From: Haloplanus sp. HW8-1
Lineage (GTDB): Archaea > Halobacteriota > Halobacteria > Halobacteriales > Haloferacaceae
Length of the DNA stretch: 64,000 nucleotides
Reading direction: 5' to 3'
NCBI RefSeq assembly: GCF_023703795.1
Contig: NZ_CP098518.1
Span: forward strand, 2,108,001-2,172,000
Made by a program: the position numbers and the translations under genes
The notes under the pieces: model-generated
The model's input: the letters and a program-made list of their open reading frames with translations, nothing else
What the model was told of the DNA's origin: nothing
Database searches by the model: none
Shown: piece after piece, positions 18,376 to 27,984 of the stretch
Numbering within the stretch: position 1 is the stretch's first letter
Layout of the letters: each line of letters begins with the position of its first letter

Positions 18376-18449
18376 GGGCCGGTAGCTCAGTCAGGTAGAG
18401 CGACGGACTCTTAATCCGTCGGTCGGGGGTTCAACTCCCTCCCGGCCCG
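18376..18449 (+). tRNA. tRNA-Lys (anticodon CTT)
   Basis: A cloverleaf of 74 nt. The acceptor GGGCCGG (18376-18382) pairs with CCGGCCC (18442-18448), and G is the discriminator. The anticodon loop CTCTTAA between ACGGA and TCCGT gives CTT. The T-arm GGGGGTTCAACTCCC is canonical. CCA is not encoded and there is no intron. Confidence 0.96.
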
Positions 18450-18527
18450 CTTCTGCGCGACACTACGCGACGAGCAGAGCACGGAGTGAGCGACGCGAGG
18501 AGCCGTGTCGCGCGAACGGTATACGGA

Positions 18528-18595
18528 GGAGTTGAACCAGGGAGTGAAGCGAACGCAGTGAGCGGAACGACCGTGGTTCAACTCCCTCCCGGCCC
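18528..18595 (+). repeat. tRNA-Lys 3'-end copy within a hairpin cassette
   Basis: GGAGTTGAACCA (18528-18539) is the exact reverse complement of TGGTTCAACTCC (18574-18585). The second arm continues as a direct copy of the last 21 nt of the tRNA-Lys gene, up to GGCCC. Just before it is the core AACGACCGTGGTTCAA, also present downstream of tRNA-iMet at 52443-52458. Possible explanations are an attachment-site relic, a small mobile hairpin, or a processing or termination structure. Confidence 0.7.
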
Positions 18596-18702
18596 CTGCA
18601 CCGAACCGCCGAGCGACGACGTAGCCGTGAGGGAACTCGGTAGCCCGCGGCGGGAGGGCGGGTAGTTTTTTGCCGCTTCGTTCCGATCTGAGTCCAACAG
18701 TC

Positions 18703-20532
18703 GTGATCCGAGTTCTCTACGTCGCCGCGGACGAGGCCGACGCCGAGGGGGACGCCGCCGCCCTCGAACGGGCGGCCCCGTCGCTCTCGGTCGTCCCGGT
18801 GACGCCGTCCGGCGCCCTCGACGCTCTCGGTGAGACGTCGGTCGATTGCCTCGTGATCGGCCTCGACCCCGCCGACGAGGGGGTCGCCACCCTTCTCGGA
18901 TCGGTTCACGAACGGGGACCCGACCTCCCTCTGATCGTCGCGGGGGCGGCCGTCCCCGAACGCCTCGCGGCACGCATCGCCGCCGCCGTCCCGGACGACG
19001 AGGGGGCGACCGATCGGGACGTAGCGTCCGTCCCTGTGGCACCGCAGGGCTCGTGTCTCGACGCCATCCCCGGCATCGCCTGCATCGTGGACGCCGACGG
19101 CACGGTCCGGCGGTGGAACGAACGGACGGCGGCCCTGGTCGGGGGGCGCGACTCCACGCCGACCCTCACCGAACTTGTCTCACCCCCCGCGCGTGAGCGC
19201 CTGGCAGCCGCGCTCGACGAGGCGCTGGACGTGGGGCGCGGGACGACCGAGGAACCGGTCGAGACGGCGGCGGGACGGCACGTCGCCCACGAGTGGACGC
19301 TGACCCGCATCGGCGACGGGTCGGCGCGGCGGGGGTGTCGCGCGGTCGCGGTCGACGTCTCGGAGCGAGCGGCCATCGCCGCGGAACTGCGGGCCACCGA
19401 GTCGTCGCTCGCCGCGCTCTACGATATCCTCTCGGATCGGGAGGCGACGTTCGAGTCGCGCCTCGACCGCATCCTCGAACTGGGCTGTGATCGGCTCGGC
19501 GTCGAGTACGGCTTTCTGACGCACATCTCCGGCGAGACCCAGCGGATCGTCGACGCCCGCGGGAGTCACCCGCTGCTCCAGCCCGACGAGCAGTGCCCGC
19601 TCTCGGAGGCGTACTGTCGGAAGGCGATCCGGTCAGACGGCCTGCTCGGCGTTCAGGACGCGATAGACGAGGGCTGGAAGGCCGATCCGGCCTACGAGGC
19701 GTTCGGCCTCGGCTGTTATCTCGGCGGGAAGGTGATCGTCGAGGCGGACCTCTACGGGACCCTGTGTTTCGCCGACGACGACGCGCGAGAGCGCGCGTTC
19801 ACCGACGCCGAGCGGACGTTCGTCGAACTGCTGACCCGGTGGGTGAGCTACGAACTCGAGGGGCGGGCGGCCACCGAGGAACTGCGCCGCCGGAACGAGC
19901 GGCTCTCCGAGTTCGCGAGCATCGTCTCTCACGACCTCCGCAACCCGCTGAACGTCGCGAAGGGGAAACTCCAGGTGAGCCGCGAGACGGGCGAGATGGA
20001 CCACCTCGACCACGTCGACGAGGCGCTCGATCGCATGGAGGATCTGGTGACCGGGCTGCTGGATCTCGCCGAGCAGGGGACGGTCATCGAGGCCGTCGGC
20101 GACGTGGAACTGGCCGACGTCGTGGCGGCGGCGTGGGCGAACGTCGAGACCGAGGGTGCGGACCTCGTCGTCGACGCCGACGGGACGATATCCGCCGACC
20201 GCAACCGCCTCCTCCAGTCGTTCGAGAACCTGTTTCGCAACGCGATCGAGCACGGCGCCGCCGCGGACGGCGGGGTGGCCGACCTCACCGTCCGCGTCGG
20301 CGACCTCCCCGACGGGTTCTACGTCGAGGACACGGGGAAGGGCATCGACCCCGAGCGACGGGATAGCGTGTTCGAACGGGGGCGGACGTCGGGCGGCGGC
20401 ACCGGCCTCGGCCTCACCATCGTTCGTGCCGTCGCCGACGCCCACGGCTGGACGATCGACGTGACCGAGGCCGACGCCGGCGGCGCCCGCTTCGAGTTCT
20501 CCGGCGTCGACCGGCCCGTCCCGACGGCCTGA
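18703..20532 (+). CDS. sensor histidine kinase (receiver-like, PAS, GAF, HisKA, HATPase)
   Basis: A signal-transducing kinase with no evident membrane segments. In order: a receiver-like N-terminal domain (to about residue 110) that keeps the fold pattern; a PAS region (CIVDADGTVRRWNERTAALVG); a GAF domain (LDRILELGCDRLGVEYGFLTH); the HisKA H-box SIVSHDLRNPLN; and an HATPase with N-box ENLFRNAIEH, G1 DTGKGI and G2 GTGLGLTIV. The GTG at 18703 starts directly with the receiver (VIRVLYVAADEAD), so it is preferred to a TTG 33 bp upstream. It stands alone after tRNA-Lys and converges on thrS; the partner regulator is not nearby. The signal sensed is unknown. Confidence 0.87.
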   Translation: MIRVLYVAADEADAEGDAAALERAAPSLSVVPVTPSGALDALGETSVDCLVIGLDPADEGVATLLGSVHERGPDLPLIVAGAAVPERLAARIAAAVPDDEGATDRDVASVPVAPQGSCLDAIPGIACIVDADGTVRRWNERTAALVGGRDSTPTLTELVSPPARERLAAALDEALDVGRGTTEEPVETAAGRHVAHEWTLTRIGDGSARRGCRAVAVDVSERAAIAAELRATESSLAALYDILSDREATFESRLDRILELGCDRLGVEYGFLTHISGETQRIVDARGSHPLLQPDEQCPLSEAYCRKAIRSDGLLGVQDAIDEGWKADPAYEAFGLGCYLGGKVIVEADLYGTLCFADDDARERAFTDAERTFVELLTRWVSYELEGRAATEELRRRNERLSEFASIVSHDLRNPLNVAKGKLQVSRETGEMDHLDHVDEALDRMEDLVTGLLDLAEQGTVIEAVGDVELADVVAAAWANVETEGADLVVDADGTISADRNRLLQSFENLFRNAIEHGAAADGGVADLTVRVGDLPDGFYVEDTGKGIDPERRDSVFERGRTSGGGTGLGLTIVRAVADAHGWTIDVTEADAGGARFEFSGVDRPVPTA

Positions 20533-20571
20533 TCGAACGGGAACTCCTATGAGGACTGCCGTTCCGGCGGT

Positions 20572-22506
20572 TCAGGCGTCGCTCGCGTCCAGAAAGTCGG
20601 GATCGACCCGCTTCTCGTCGCGCTCCGTCCGGAGGTGGGCCGCGAACGCCTCCCGGGCCACGTCCTTGCGCTCTCGCTCTTTCCGGTCCCGCACCGAGAC
20701 GGTGCCGCTCGCCTCTTCGTCGTCGCCGACGACGAGCATGTAGGGGACGCGGTCGCTGTGGGCCTGCTGGATCTTGCGACCTACGGTCCACGACCGGTCC
20801 TCGACCTCGACCCGGAAGTCGTCGAGGTCGTTCGCGATCCGGTGGGCGTAGCCGAGGTTGTCGTCGCTGACCGGGAGGATGCGTACCTGTTCGGGGGCCA
20901 GCCAGAGCGGGAACTTCCCGTCGAAGTGCTCGATGAGCACCATCAGGAACCGCTCGTAACTGCCGTAGAGCGCGCGGTGGATCATCACCGGCCGGTGGTC
21001 CTCGTTGTCCTCGCCGGTGTAGGTGAGATCGAACCGTTCGGGCATGTTGAAATCGAGTTGGACGGTCGGGCCGTCCCACTGTCGTCCGAGGGCGTCCTCG
21101 AACGCGAAGTCGATCTTCGGGCCGTAGAACGCACCGTCGCCCGCCTCGACGTCGTACTCGATCGCCCGGGATTCGAGGACTGCGCGGAGCTGTGACTCCG
21201 CCCGCTCCCAGATCTCGTCGCTCCCGACCGACTTCTCGGGACGGGTCGCGAGCGCCACCTCCGCGTCGAGGTCGAACGTCTCGAAGACGCGGACGATGTT
21301 GTCCATCACGAGCGTCACCTCGTCTTCGATCTGATCGGGGCGGACGAACTCGTGCCCGTCGTCGATGGTGAACGCCCACACCCGCGAGAGTCCCGACAGC
21401 TCCCCTCGTTGCTCCTTGCGGTACACCTTCCCGTCCTCGAAGTAGCGGACCGGCAGTTCCCGGTAGCTCCAGGATTTCTGGTCGAAGATGGTGGCGTGTC
21501 CCGGGCAGTTCATCGGCTTCAGGCCGTACTCCTCGTCGTTCACGTCGAGCAGGAACATGTCGTCGACGTAGTTCTCGTAGTGGCCCGACTTCTTCCAGAG
21601 TTCCGTCCGGAAGAGGTGGGGGGTCTCGACAGGTTCGTACCCCGAATCGAGGTTCAGATCGCGCGCGAACCCCGCGAGTTCGTCGAGGACGCGCTTGCCG
21701 TTGGGATGGTAGAGGGGCAGTCCCGGGCCGGTCGTGTCGTCGATGGAGAAGAGGTCGAGTTCCTGGCCGAGTTTCCGGTGGTCGCGCTCCTGGGCCTCGC
21801 GTCGCCGTTCGAGGTAGGCCTCCATCTCGTCCTCGTCGGCGAAGGCCGTCCCGTACACGCGCGTCAGGGTATCGTTCTCCTCGTCGCCCCGCCAGTACGC
21901 CGACGAGATGTTCAGGAGTTTGAACGCGCCGATCTCGCCGGTCGACTCGACGTGGGGACCCTGACAGAGATCCGCGAACTCCCCCTGCCGGTAGACGGTC
22001 ACGGGGTCTTCGCCCGCCGCCTCCGTCTCCAAAATGTCTTGCTTGTACGGGTTGTCGGCGTATCGCTCCAGTACTTCCGCCCTGGGGTGCTCCTCGCGCT
22101 CGAGGTCGAGGTCCTCGGCGATGATCTCTTCGGCTTCCGCCTCGATGTCCGCCAGGTCGTCGCTGTCGAGGTCGACGCCCGTGACGTCGTAGTAGAAGCC
22201 CTCGTCGGTCGGCGGGCCGATGGCGAGTTTGGCCCCCGGATACAGTCGCTGGAGCGCCTGTGCGAAGACGTGTGCCGCCGAGTGGCGCAACACGCGCAGA
22301 TACTCGTCGCTGTCCTCGGTGACGATGACGAGGTCGGCGCCGTCTTCGAGGGGCGTGGCCTTGTCGACGAGGTCGCCGTCGACGACGCCGGCGACGGTGT
22401 CGCGACCGAGTCCCGGCCCGATCTCGTAGGCGACGTCCTCCACCGTCGACCCCTCCGCGACGGAGAGTTCCGATCCGTCGGGAAGCGTCACTACGATTTC
22501 GCTCAT
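20572..22506 (-). CDS. thrS: threonyl-tRNA synthetase
   Basis: This 644-residue enzyme charges tRNA-Thr. Domains in order: an N-terminal TGS domain ([17 protein letters not shown]), the editing domain ([12 protein letters not shown], then [12 protein letters not shown]), the class II catalytic core with zinc-binding residues in [11 protein letters not shown] and [13 protein letters not shown], and a C-terminal anticodon-binding domain ([16 protein letters not shown]). It is the bacterial-type ThrRS common in haloarchaea. The start at 22506 gives the family N-terminus; the longer frame upstream is not conserved-looking. Confidence 0.97.
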   Translation of the reverse strand: MSEIVVTLPDGSELSVAEGSTVEDVAYEIGPGLGRDTVAGVVDGDLVDKATPLEDGADLVIVTEDSDEYLRVLRHSAAHVFAQALQRLYPGAKLAIGPPTDEGFYYDVTGVDLDSDDLADIEAEAEEIIAEDLDLEREEHPRAEVLERYADNPYKQDILETEAAGEDPVTVYRQGEFADLCQGPHVESTGEIGAFKLLNISSAYWRGDEENDTLTRVYGTAFADEDEMEAYLERRREAQERDHRKLGQELDLFSIDDTTGPGLPLYHPNGKRVLDELAGFARDLNLDSGYEPVETPHLFRTELWKKSGHYENYVDDMFLLDVNDEEYGLKPMNCPGHATIFDQKSWSYRELPVRYFEDGKVYRKEQRGELSGLSRVWAFTIDDGHEFVRPDQIEDEVTLVMDNIVRVFETFDLDAEVALATRPEKSVGSDEIWERAESQLRAVLESRAIEYDVEAGDGAFYGPKIDFAFEDALGRQWDGPTVQLDFNMPERFDLTYTGEDNEDHRPVMIHRALYGSYERFLMVLIEHFDGKFPLWLAPEQVRILPVSDDNLGYAHRIANDLDDFRVEVEDRSWTVGRKIQQAHSDRVPYMLVVGDDEEASGTVSVRDRKERERKDVAREAFAAHLRTERDEKRVDPDFLDASDA

Positions 22507-22708
22507 ACCGGTGGAAGTCGGACGAGCGGAATAATACTGTCGAACACGCGTTTCGACGGGACGCTTCTGCCACGCGCGCCGACCGACAGCGCGCCCCCAC
22601 ACCACGCGACACGCACCACGAGCCGAGCCGTGGCTTCGACCGCCTCTCGACACCGCCTCCTGGGCACGGAAACGAAACCCCGAAACCCCGCCGGTCCAAC
22701 CCGGTGGC

Positions 22709-23623
22709 ATGGAACGCGGCACCATCCCGCTCGACGACCTCGACGGCCCGTTCGACCTGCAGGCGACCGTCGAGAGCGGCCAGAGCTACCTCTGGGACCG
22801 CCCCGACGACGGGATGTACGAACGGACCGACGTCCACGGGGGCGACGCGTGGTACGAGACGGTCGTCCCACCGCTTGACGCCGTCGGCAACGAACGTGCC
22901 GTCGTCCGGGTACGACAGACGGCAGGTCGTCTAGAGTGGGAGGCGACGACCGATCCCGTGCCGATCCTGACCCATCTCCTCCGTCTGGACGACGACTTGG
23001 ACGCCATCCTCGACGCGACGCCCGACGACCCCCTGCTTTCGCGTGCCTACGACAGGTACCGGGGGATGCGGCTGGTCCGCGATCCGCTCGTTCCCTGTCT
23101 GATCTCTTTCATCTGCTCGGCGCAGATGCGCGTCTCACGCATCCACGGGATGCAACGGGCGCTCGCCCGCGAGTACGGCGACACTCTGTCGGTCGACGGC
23201 CGGACGTACCACGCCTTCCCGACGCCCGAGCAACTCGCCGCCCGCACCGAGGACGAACTCCGCGACCTGAAACTCGGTTACCGCGCTCCCTACGTACGGC
23301 GGACGGCGGCGATGGTGGCCGACGGCGAGGCCAGCCCCGCGGACGCCCGCGGCCGCGACTACGAGGACGCCCGCGAGTATCTCACCCGGTTCGTCGGCGT
23401 CGGCGACAAGGTGGCCGACTGCGTGTTGCTGTTCTCGCTGGGGTATCTGGAGGCGGTCCCCCTCGATACCTGGATACGGTCGGTCATCGCCGACCACTAT
23501 CCGGACTGTGAACGGGGGTCCTACGTCGAGACGTCCCGTGCGATCCGCGAGCGGTTCGGCGGCGAGTTCGCCGGCTACGCCCAGACGTACGTGTTCCATC
23601 TCTTGCGGGCGGGCGGGGAGTGA
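22709..23623 (+). CDS. 8-oxoguanine DNA glycosylase / HhH-GPD family
   Basis: A 304-residue base-excision repair enzyme that removes oxidised guanine and nicks the strand. Seen: an N-terminal OGG-type beta domain ([11 protein letters not shown]), then the helix-hairpin-helix motif [18 protein letters not shown] with the predicted catalytic Lys at residue 234, and the conserved Asp at 253 in AVPLDTW. This Lys plus Asp arrangement is that of OGG1 rather than monofunctional AlkA. It is expressed divergently from thrS and meets the phosphatase gene end-to-end. Confidence 0.88.
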   Translation: MERGTIPLDDLDGPFDLQATVESGQSYLWDRPDDGMYERTDVHGGDAWYETVVPPLDAVGNERAVVRVRQTAGRLEWEATTDPVPILTHLLRLDDDLDAILDATPDDPLLSRAYDRYRGMRLVRDPLVPCLISFICSAQMRVSRIHGMQRALAREYGDTLSVDGRTYHAFPTPEQLAARTEDELRDLKLGYRAPYVRRTAAMVADGEASPADARGRDYEDAREYLTRFVGVGDKVADCVLLFSLGYLEAVPLDTWIRSVIADHYPDCERGSYVETSRAIRERFGGEFAGYAQTYVFHLLRAGGE

Positions 23624-23626
23624 GCG

Positions 23627-24061
23627 CTATCCGAGTTCGTCGAACAGCGCCCGGACCCGCCCTCTCACCTCGTCACGGATCTCGCGCACGCGGTCGATGT
23701 CGGCGCCGTGTGGGTCGTCGAGCGCCCAGTCGCGGACGTCGACGTCGTCACGGATCGCGGCCACGTCGAGCGTCGAACAGCCCATCGTGGCGACGTAGTC
23801 ACAGGTTCGGAGTTCGTCGAGGGTGATCGCACGGGGGGTCCGCCCCGAGATGTCGATCCCGACCTCGCTCATGGCGTCGACGGCGACGTCGTGAACCGTC
23901 TCCGCGGGGTGGGTGCCGCCGGTCAGGACCTCTATGTCGTCGAGGCCGCGGCGCTCGCGTTCGCGTTCGGCGAAGGCCGCGGCCATCTGTGATCGGCCGG
24001 CGTTCTGCACACAGACGAAGGCGATGCGGGTCGGATCGGTGGTGTCGGTGTCGATGGTCAT
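23627..24061 (-). CDS. low-molecular-weight phosphatase / arsenate reductase-like protein
   Basis: A 144-residue protein with the CX5R phosphate loop CVQNAGRS at residues 17-24 and the general-acid motif DWALDDPHG near residue 115. These mark the LMW protein-tyrosine phosphatase/ArsC family. Position next to ACR3 and ArsR points to arsenate reduction, As(V) to As(III), as the role. Extra resolving cysteines are visible (RTCDYVATMGCS). It starts 4 bp after the ACR3 stop and appears intact although the rest of the operon is broken. Confidence 0.85.
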   Translation of the reverse strand: MTIDTDTTDPTRIAFVCVQNAGRSQMAAAFAERERERRGLDDIEVLTGGTHPAETVHDVAVDAMSEVGIDISGRTPRAITLDELRTCDYVATMGCSTLDVAAIRDDVDVRDWALDDPHGADIDRVREIRDEVRGRVRALFDELG

Positions 24062-24065
24062 GATC

Positions 24066-25096
24066 TCAGTCGTCGGTCGGTGGTTCGGCCGTCGTGACAT
24101 CCGTGCCGGTCGGGTCCCAGTCCAGTCGGCCCTGGAAGTAGAGCGCGACGTTGACGAGGGCGAGGAGGACGGGTACCTCGATCAGCGGGCCGCCGACGAT
24201 GGCGAAGGCGACGCCGGAGCCGACGCCGAAGACGGCCACGGCGACGGCGATGGCGAGTTCGAAGTTGTTCGACGCGGCGGTGAAGCCGATGGCGGTGGTC
24301 GTGGAGTAGTCGGCGCCGATGCCCCGTCCCATCCCGAAGCTCACGAGGAACATCACGACGAAGTAGATGGTGAGCGGGACGGCGATGAGGAAGACGTCGC
24401 CCGGCGCGGCGACGATGTTCTTCCCCTGGGTCGCGAACATGACGACCACGGTACAGAGCAGAGCGACGAGCGTCAGGGGATCGATCTTCGGGACGAACAC
24501 CTCGTCGTACCACTCGGTCCCCTTCCAGCGGGTGCCGACAAAACGGGTGAGAAAGCCTCCGGCGAAGGGGATGCCGAGGAAGACGACGATGGCCTCGAAC
24601 ACCTGCATCGGCGTCACGTCGAACGCCGTGATGCCGGCCACGAGCGTCTCCATCCCCAGTAGCGGCGGCAGGAACAGCCCGAAAAACCAGACGTAGACGC
24701 CGTAGGTGACGATCTGAAAGAGGCTGTTGAACGCGACTAGGCCGGTCACGTACTCGGTCGATCCCTCGGCGAGTTCGTTCCGGACGAGCGCCGACATAAT
24801 CAACGTTTCGCCGGCTGTCGGCTTCATCCCACCCCTGAAGGGGTGGGCTTTCGCCTCGAAATGCTGTAATCCGCCTTCGCGAGTGGCGGATACATCATCG
24901 CCACGAGTCCCACCTCGACGAGGTGGAAGTCCCGAATCGGCGCTGTCACCGACGGGGCCACGAACCCGGGGCCGACGCCGATGGCCATCGCGCCGAGGAT
25001 CCAGACGGAGAGGTACTTATCGAGGACGTCCATCGAGCGTGGGTCGCCACAGCTCGCACACTCGCAGTTCGGCCCGTGCTCGTGGGCGTTACTCAT
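24066..25096 (-). pseudogene. ACR3-type arsenite efflux pump, interrupted
   Basis: ACR3 exports arsenite. The N-terminal piece (25096 down to about 24870) starts MSNAHEHGPNCECASCG and ends [13 protein letters not shown]. The C-terminal piece resumes at [16 protein letters not shown] and runs to 24066 with several membrane segments. From knowledge of the family, roughly 85-90 residues covering two or three transmembrane helices are missing between them. They are replaced by about 50 bp that includes a perfect hairpin of the IS200/IS605 type. The remaining C-terminal part could still be translated from an internal ATG, but a functional pump is unlikely. Confidence 0.85.
24828..24847. mobile_element. 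IS200/IS605-type end hairpin (scar)
   Basis: CCCACCCC, TGAA, GGGGTGGG: an 8-bp perfect stem with a 4-nt loop, exactly at the break in the ACR3 gene. Haloarchaeal IS200/IS605/IS1341 elements carry this CCACCCCTGAAGGGGTGG-type hairpin near their right end. No transposase remains, so it looks like the residue of an imprecise excision or deletion. Confidence 0.6.
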
Positions 25097-25489
25097 CACC
25101 GACGCTCCCGTCGAGAACCGTCACGAGGGCGACGGCCGGGTTGGTCGCCCGGTATTTCTTCCACCGTCCCTCCTTCCAGCCATCCACGAGGCCCGCGTCG
25201 ACGAGCGCCGAGAGGGCGTGACTCAGCCCGCTCTCGCTCACGTCGACGACGGCGTTCAGTTCGCAGACGCACATGTTCCTCGCCCGCGGCCACGAGCGTC
25301 CGCACGAGGGTGTAGCGTCTCGTTGGCGAGCGCCGAGAGTACATCGAGTGCGGTCTCGACCCGCGTCAGTCCGAGCGCCGCTTCGAGCGTCCCGAGCTCT
25401 TCGAGCCGTCGCTCCACGTCTTCGGTACGACACTCCTCGAGCTCGTCTTCGAGGGCTGTGTTGAATCGCCATATTGCGGTGGAACTCAC
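25089..25489 (-). pseudogene. ArsR-family repressor, frameshifted and IS-disrupted
   Basis: Three reading frames must be joined to recover the protein: TALEDELEECRTEDVERRLE up to LSALANET; then RRYTLVRTLVAAGEEH; then MCVCELNAVVDVSESGLSHAL to the stop at 25089. The last section holds the ArsR recognition helix and the CVC metal-binding pair. The first ~20 bp of the recovered frame are the IS end at 25454-25467, so the original 5' end has been replaced. Two frameshifts and lost 5' sequence make this a pseudogene. It overlaps the 5' end of the ACR3 remnant by 8 bp. Confidence 0.8.
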
Positions 25490-26392
25490 TGTTTCACAGC
25501 CTGCTTGATGTTATAGACGACACACATCAGCGCGATTTCTCGGAACTCACGGAACCACGAACGCGCTCGCACGGCGAAGCCGAGCGAGCGCTTCACAGCC
25601 GAGTTCACGGTCTCGGTCATCGAGCGCTGATTGTAGCGCTGTTCGTCGATTCTGGCGTTGTGCGCGTGGTCGTACGGTGCGAAGATGCGATGTTTGATGA
25701 GCGGGCGAATCCCGAGGTCACGAAGGGATTCGCGGAGCGACTGCTTGTCATAGCCTTTATCGGCGGCAAGAGACCGCAGATCGCCCGCCGGAATGCGGGC
25801 GATCTGCTCGGCGAGGTCTGCGTCGCTCCCTTCACGGTTCGTCGAGCAGTGAACGTCAAGGATGGCTTGTGAGTCTGTATCGACGAGTTTCGTGACCTTC
25901 AGCTTCTGCACGCGGTAGCTTATTCGCTGGCAGTAGTGGCGGCTCGCTGCTGAGCGTTCGTAGAATGTCGCGTCGATCGCGCCGTGTTTCGAGGGGTCGT
26001 GCAGTTGCGCCGACTGGCGCAGCAGCACTCGGCAGACGCTCATACTGATCCGGTCGAACGCTTTACACAACGTGGATGGAGAGGGGAGATCGGCCGCGCT
26101 GAGGCCGATCTCCCCAGTTATTTGTGGCATCTCTTTGAGCAGGTCGATCGTCATTCGATAGGACGTGTCGAGGTAAATCCGCAGACAGTGGAGGGAAACG
26201 AGGGCATAGTCGGCGAATCCGCCGCCACCTTCCGGGGCGGCGGATTCGTCTCCATCGCCAGTAACTCTTTGAGAAATCGGGACGATTTCGCTAGTGAAGC
26301 GGGAGATTTGGGTCATGACAACTGAAGTCTCCCGCTTCAACTCCTTCGATTTAGCGGCCTATCCCAACGCCGTCTAGTGATTCAACACAGCC
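25454..26392. mobile_element. IS5-type insertion sequence, about 0.94 kb
   Basis: The ends are inverted: GGCTGTGTTGAATC (25454-25467) and GATTCAACACAGCC (26379-26392) match perfectly over 14 bp. A single transposase gene fills the interior on the minus strand. No direct target duplication is obvious in the flanks, which suggests a rearrangement after insertion. It cuts the 5' end of arsR and abuts the stop codon of the rhomboid gene. Confidence 0.85.
25486..26316 (-). CDS. IS5-family transposase
   Basis: A 276-residue DDE transposase. Candidate catalytic residues are Asp in GAIDATFYERS, Asp in AADKGYDKQS and Glu in MTETVNSAVKRSLG. The C-terminal REIALMCVVYNIKQAV is typical of haloarchaeal IS5-like enzymes. 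The ATG at 26316 (MTQISRFTSEIVPIS) is chosen over a TTG eight codons earlier. Intact inverted repeats and an open frame suggest the element may still be active. Confidence 0.88.
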   Translation of the reverse strand: MTQISRFTSEIVPISQRVTGDGDESAAPEGGGGFADYALVSLHCLRIYLDTSYRMTIDLLKEMPQITGEIGLSAADLPSPSTLCKAFDRISMSVCRVLLRQSAQLHDPSKHGAIDATFYERSAASRHYCQRISYRVQKLKVTKLVDTDSQAILDVHCSTNREGSDADLAEQIARIPAGDLRSLAADKGYDKQSLRESLRDLGIRPLIKHRIFAPYDHAHNARIDEQRYNQRSMTETVNSAVKRSLGFAVRARSWFREFREIALMCVVYNIKQAVKQ

Positions 26393-26395
26393 TAT

Positions 26396-27085
26396 CTATC
26401 GGATTCTACTCCGGGCCGCGGCGTATCCTATCCCGAATAGGAATCCAATAAGATGACCGACGATATCGGCCCGGCCAACCGGAAGAAGTCCGGCCAGCTG
26501 CCCGAGCATGTATGGAATCAGCACAATGGGAGTAAGTACCAAGACGATCCCCCAATACGTTCGTACTGGAGTGGTGATTGGACTGCCAGACGTGAGTGCG
26601 CCGAACTCGAACTCGTCTCGGTGCTCGAGGAACATGTGGACACTGTAAAAACCGATAAATGCCAATATGCCCCCACTAGCGCCCAGTGTACTCTCACCGG
26701 AGACTGCAGTTCCGATTAGTACCGCTACCTGCGCGGTAATCACAAAAAATGCGATAACTTCGGCCTGCCGCATATGCTGCTCGCTTTCTCCGGCAAATAG
26801 CCACAGGAAGGCTACATTCCCAAACAAGTGGGTTATTCGCGGTGGGAGCGCATGTGAGACAATCGCAAAGAACAGTCCAGGCGATAATGCGGGAAACGAC
26901 TCAGTTGTGAACATCCACTGGATGAGCTCTTTGTCCCACCCGAGAAACACCACTCCAATTTGGAAGAGGTACCACAGCATGATGACTGTAGTGAGGAATC
27001 CTGTCCCCAGCCGATTTTGGAAAAACAATCGGCTCTGAATTGCCTCGGCGACTTGTTCACAGTGGGGGTGATTGAATCCCATCAT
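26396..27085 (-). CDS. rhomboid-family intramembrane serine protease
   Basis: A 229-residue multi-pass membrane protein. Seen: RITHLFGNVAFLWLF (the HxxxN part of the family), LGASGGILAFIGF with the GxSG nucleophile Ser, and the catalytic His in IVGHLIGFLFGIGYA. All three rhomboid signatures are present over about six membrane segments. It cleaves membrane proteins within the bilayer; the substrate is unknown. The base composition is clearly more AT-rich than the core genes, marking the start of an accessory island. Its stop codon lies only a few bp from the IS end, so the original C-terminus may have been altered. Confidence 0.85.
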   Translation of the reverse strand: MMGFNHPHCEQVAEAIQSRLFFQNRLGTGFLTTVIMLWYLFQIGVVFLGWDKELIQWMFTTESFPALSPGLFFAIVSHALPPRITHLFGNVAFLWLFAGESEQHMRQAEVIAFFVITAQVAVLIGTAVSGESTLGASGGILAFIGFYSVHMFLEHRDEFEFGALTSGSPITTPVRTYWGIVLVLTPIVLIPYMLGQLAGLLPVGRADIVGHLIGFLFGIGYAAARSRIR

Positions 27086-27250
27086 AGTCGTACCCCGCAG
27101 ACGCTTCTCAGCACGGTTGCCCGTTTGCTTTGATGCGCTCGGCGCATATTAATCAAAAGAACCCCAGAATACTTTTAGAGGCATTGAGAATCGGGATTCG
27201 CCTGTTCACGATAGCCATTCGCCCAACCACGAATCACCAATTTCCTATCC

Positions 27251-27841
27251 ATGTCACGTTTTGACCTCCTTCCCCACGACGTCCACACGAAGCTCAAGAC
27301 CGATCCACGCCACGTTAGTGGCAACGAACTACTCCCGGCCGAGGTCGCGCTGACAATGTATGAAAATGACCGCCCGATATGGACAGCCTCGCAAATGCAG
27401 TCGGAACTTGATACCAGTCATGGTAAGGAGACTGTCCGCAAAAAGCTGAACACGCTTGATGAGGTGGAGGTTTGCGAGTCCATGCCCGCCAATAACGGTC
27501 GCATCTACTGGTGGAGCGACGATCGCAGTGATTGGCCGATTCCCCCAGATATCATCGTGGATGGCCAACAAGAACTGACTGTCGCCGAATTGATCAACCC
27601 GTGGTATTCGAAAGTCGGACTGATTGGGCTACTCGTCCCCGCACTCGCTGGTATACCACTCCTAGTCGGGATCTTCGCGATCGGCGGAACCATCTCGATC
27701 CCCGTCTCTGGCACAGAGTTGCTCTCGATGGGGATGATCGCGATCGTCCTCTCATATATACTCTTGGCGTACGCTGGTCTCATCGGTATTGTGCAATGGG
27801 CAACGGGCAACACCATCGGCGTCGGCTTCCTCGATTCCTAA
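27251..27841 (+). CDS. membrane-anchored winged-helix protein, function unknown
   Basis: A 196-residue protein. The first ~90 residues look like a winged helix (WTASQMQSELDTSHGKETVRKKLNTLDEVEVCES, ending in a wing YWWSDD). The C-terminal half has two or three strongly hydrophobic stretches (VGLIGLLVPALAGIPLLVGIF and MGMIAIVLSYILLAYAGLIG). This points to a membrane-bound DNA-binding or sensor protein. No close family is recognised. It stands alone on the plus strand within the low-GC island. Confidence 0.7.
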   Translation: MSRFDLLPHDVHTKLKTDPRHVSGNELLPAEVALTMYENDRPIWTASQMQSELDTSHGKETVRKKLNTLDEVEVCESMPANNGRIYWWSDDRSDWPIPPDIIVDGQQELTVAELINPWYSKVGLIGLLVPALAGIPLLVGIFAIGGTISIPVSGTELLSMGMIAIVLSYILLAYAGLIGIVQWATGNTIGVGFLDS

Positions 27842-27984
27842 CGAGAACACTCGTGATTCCCATGTACCTCCAATGCGTTCACGTAATATGGATGAAAAAA
27901 TCGTGTCTCTGACCGCTGATACTACTCGATTATCTTAGACTAAGTAAAGGTTATAACGTTTCGATTAGGTGATGTCTATATCCA
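27842..27984. other. short AT-rich gap with a TATA-like element
   Basis: No gene is seen here. TTATAACG at 27951-27958 lies about 31 bp before the small AbrB-like gene and is a fair TATA box. Confidence 0.4.

Noticed and set aside
25984-26325. Plus-strand ORF within the IS5-type element
   Set aside because: Antisense to the transposase and without domains.
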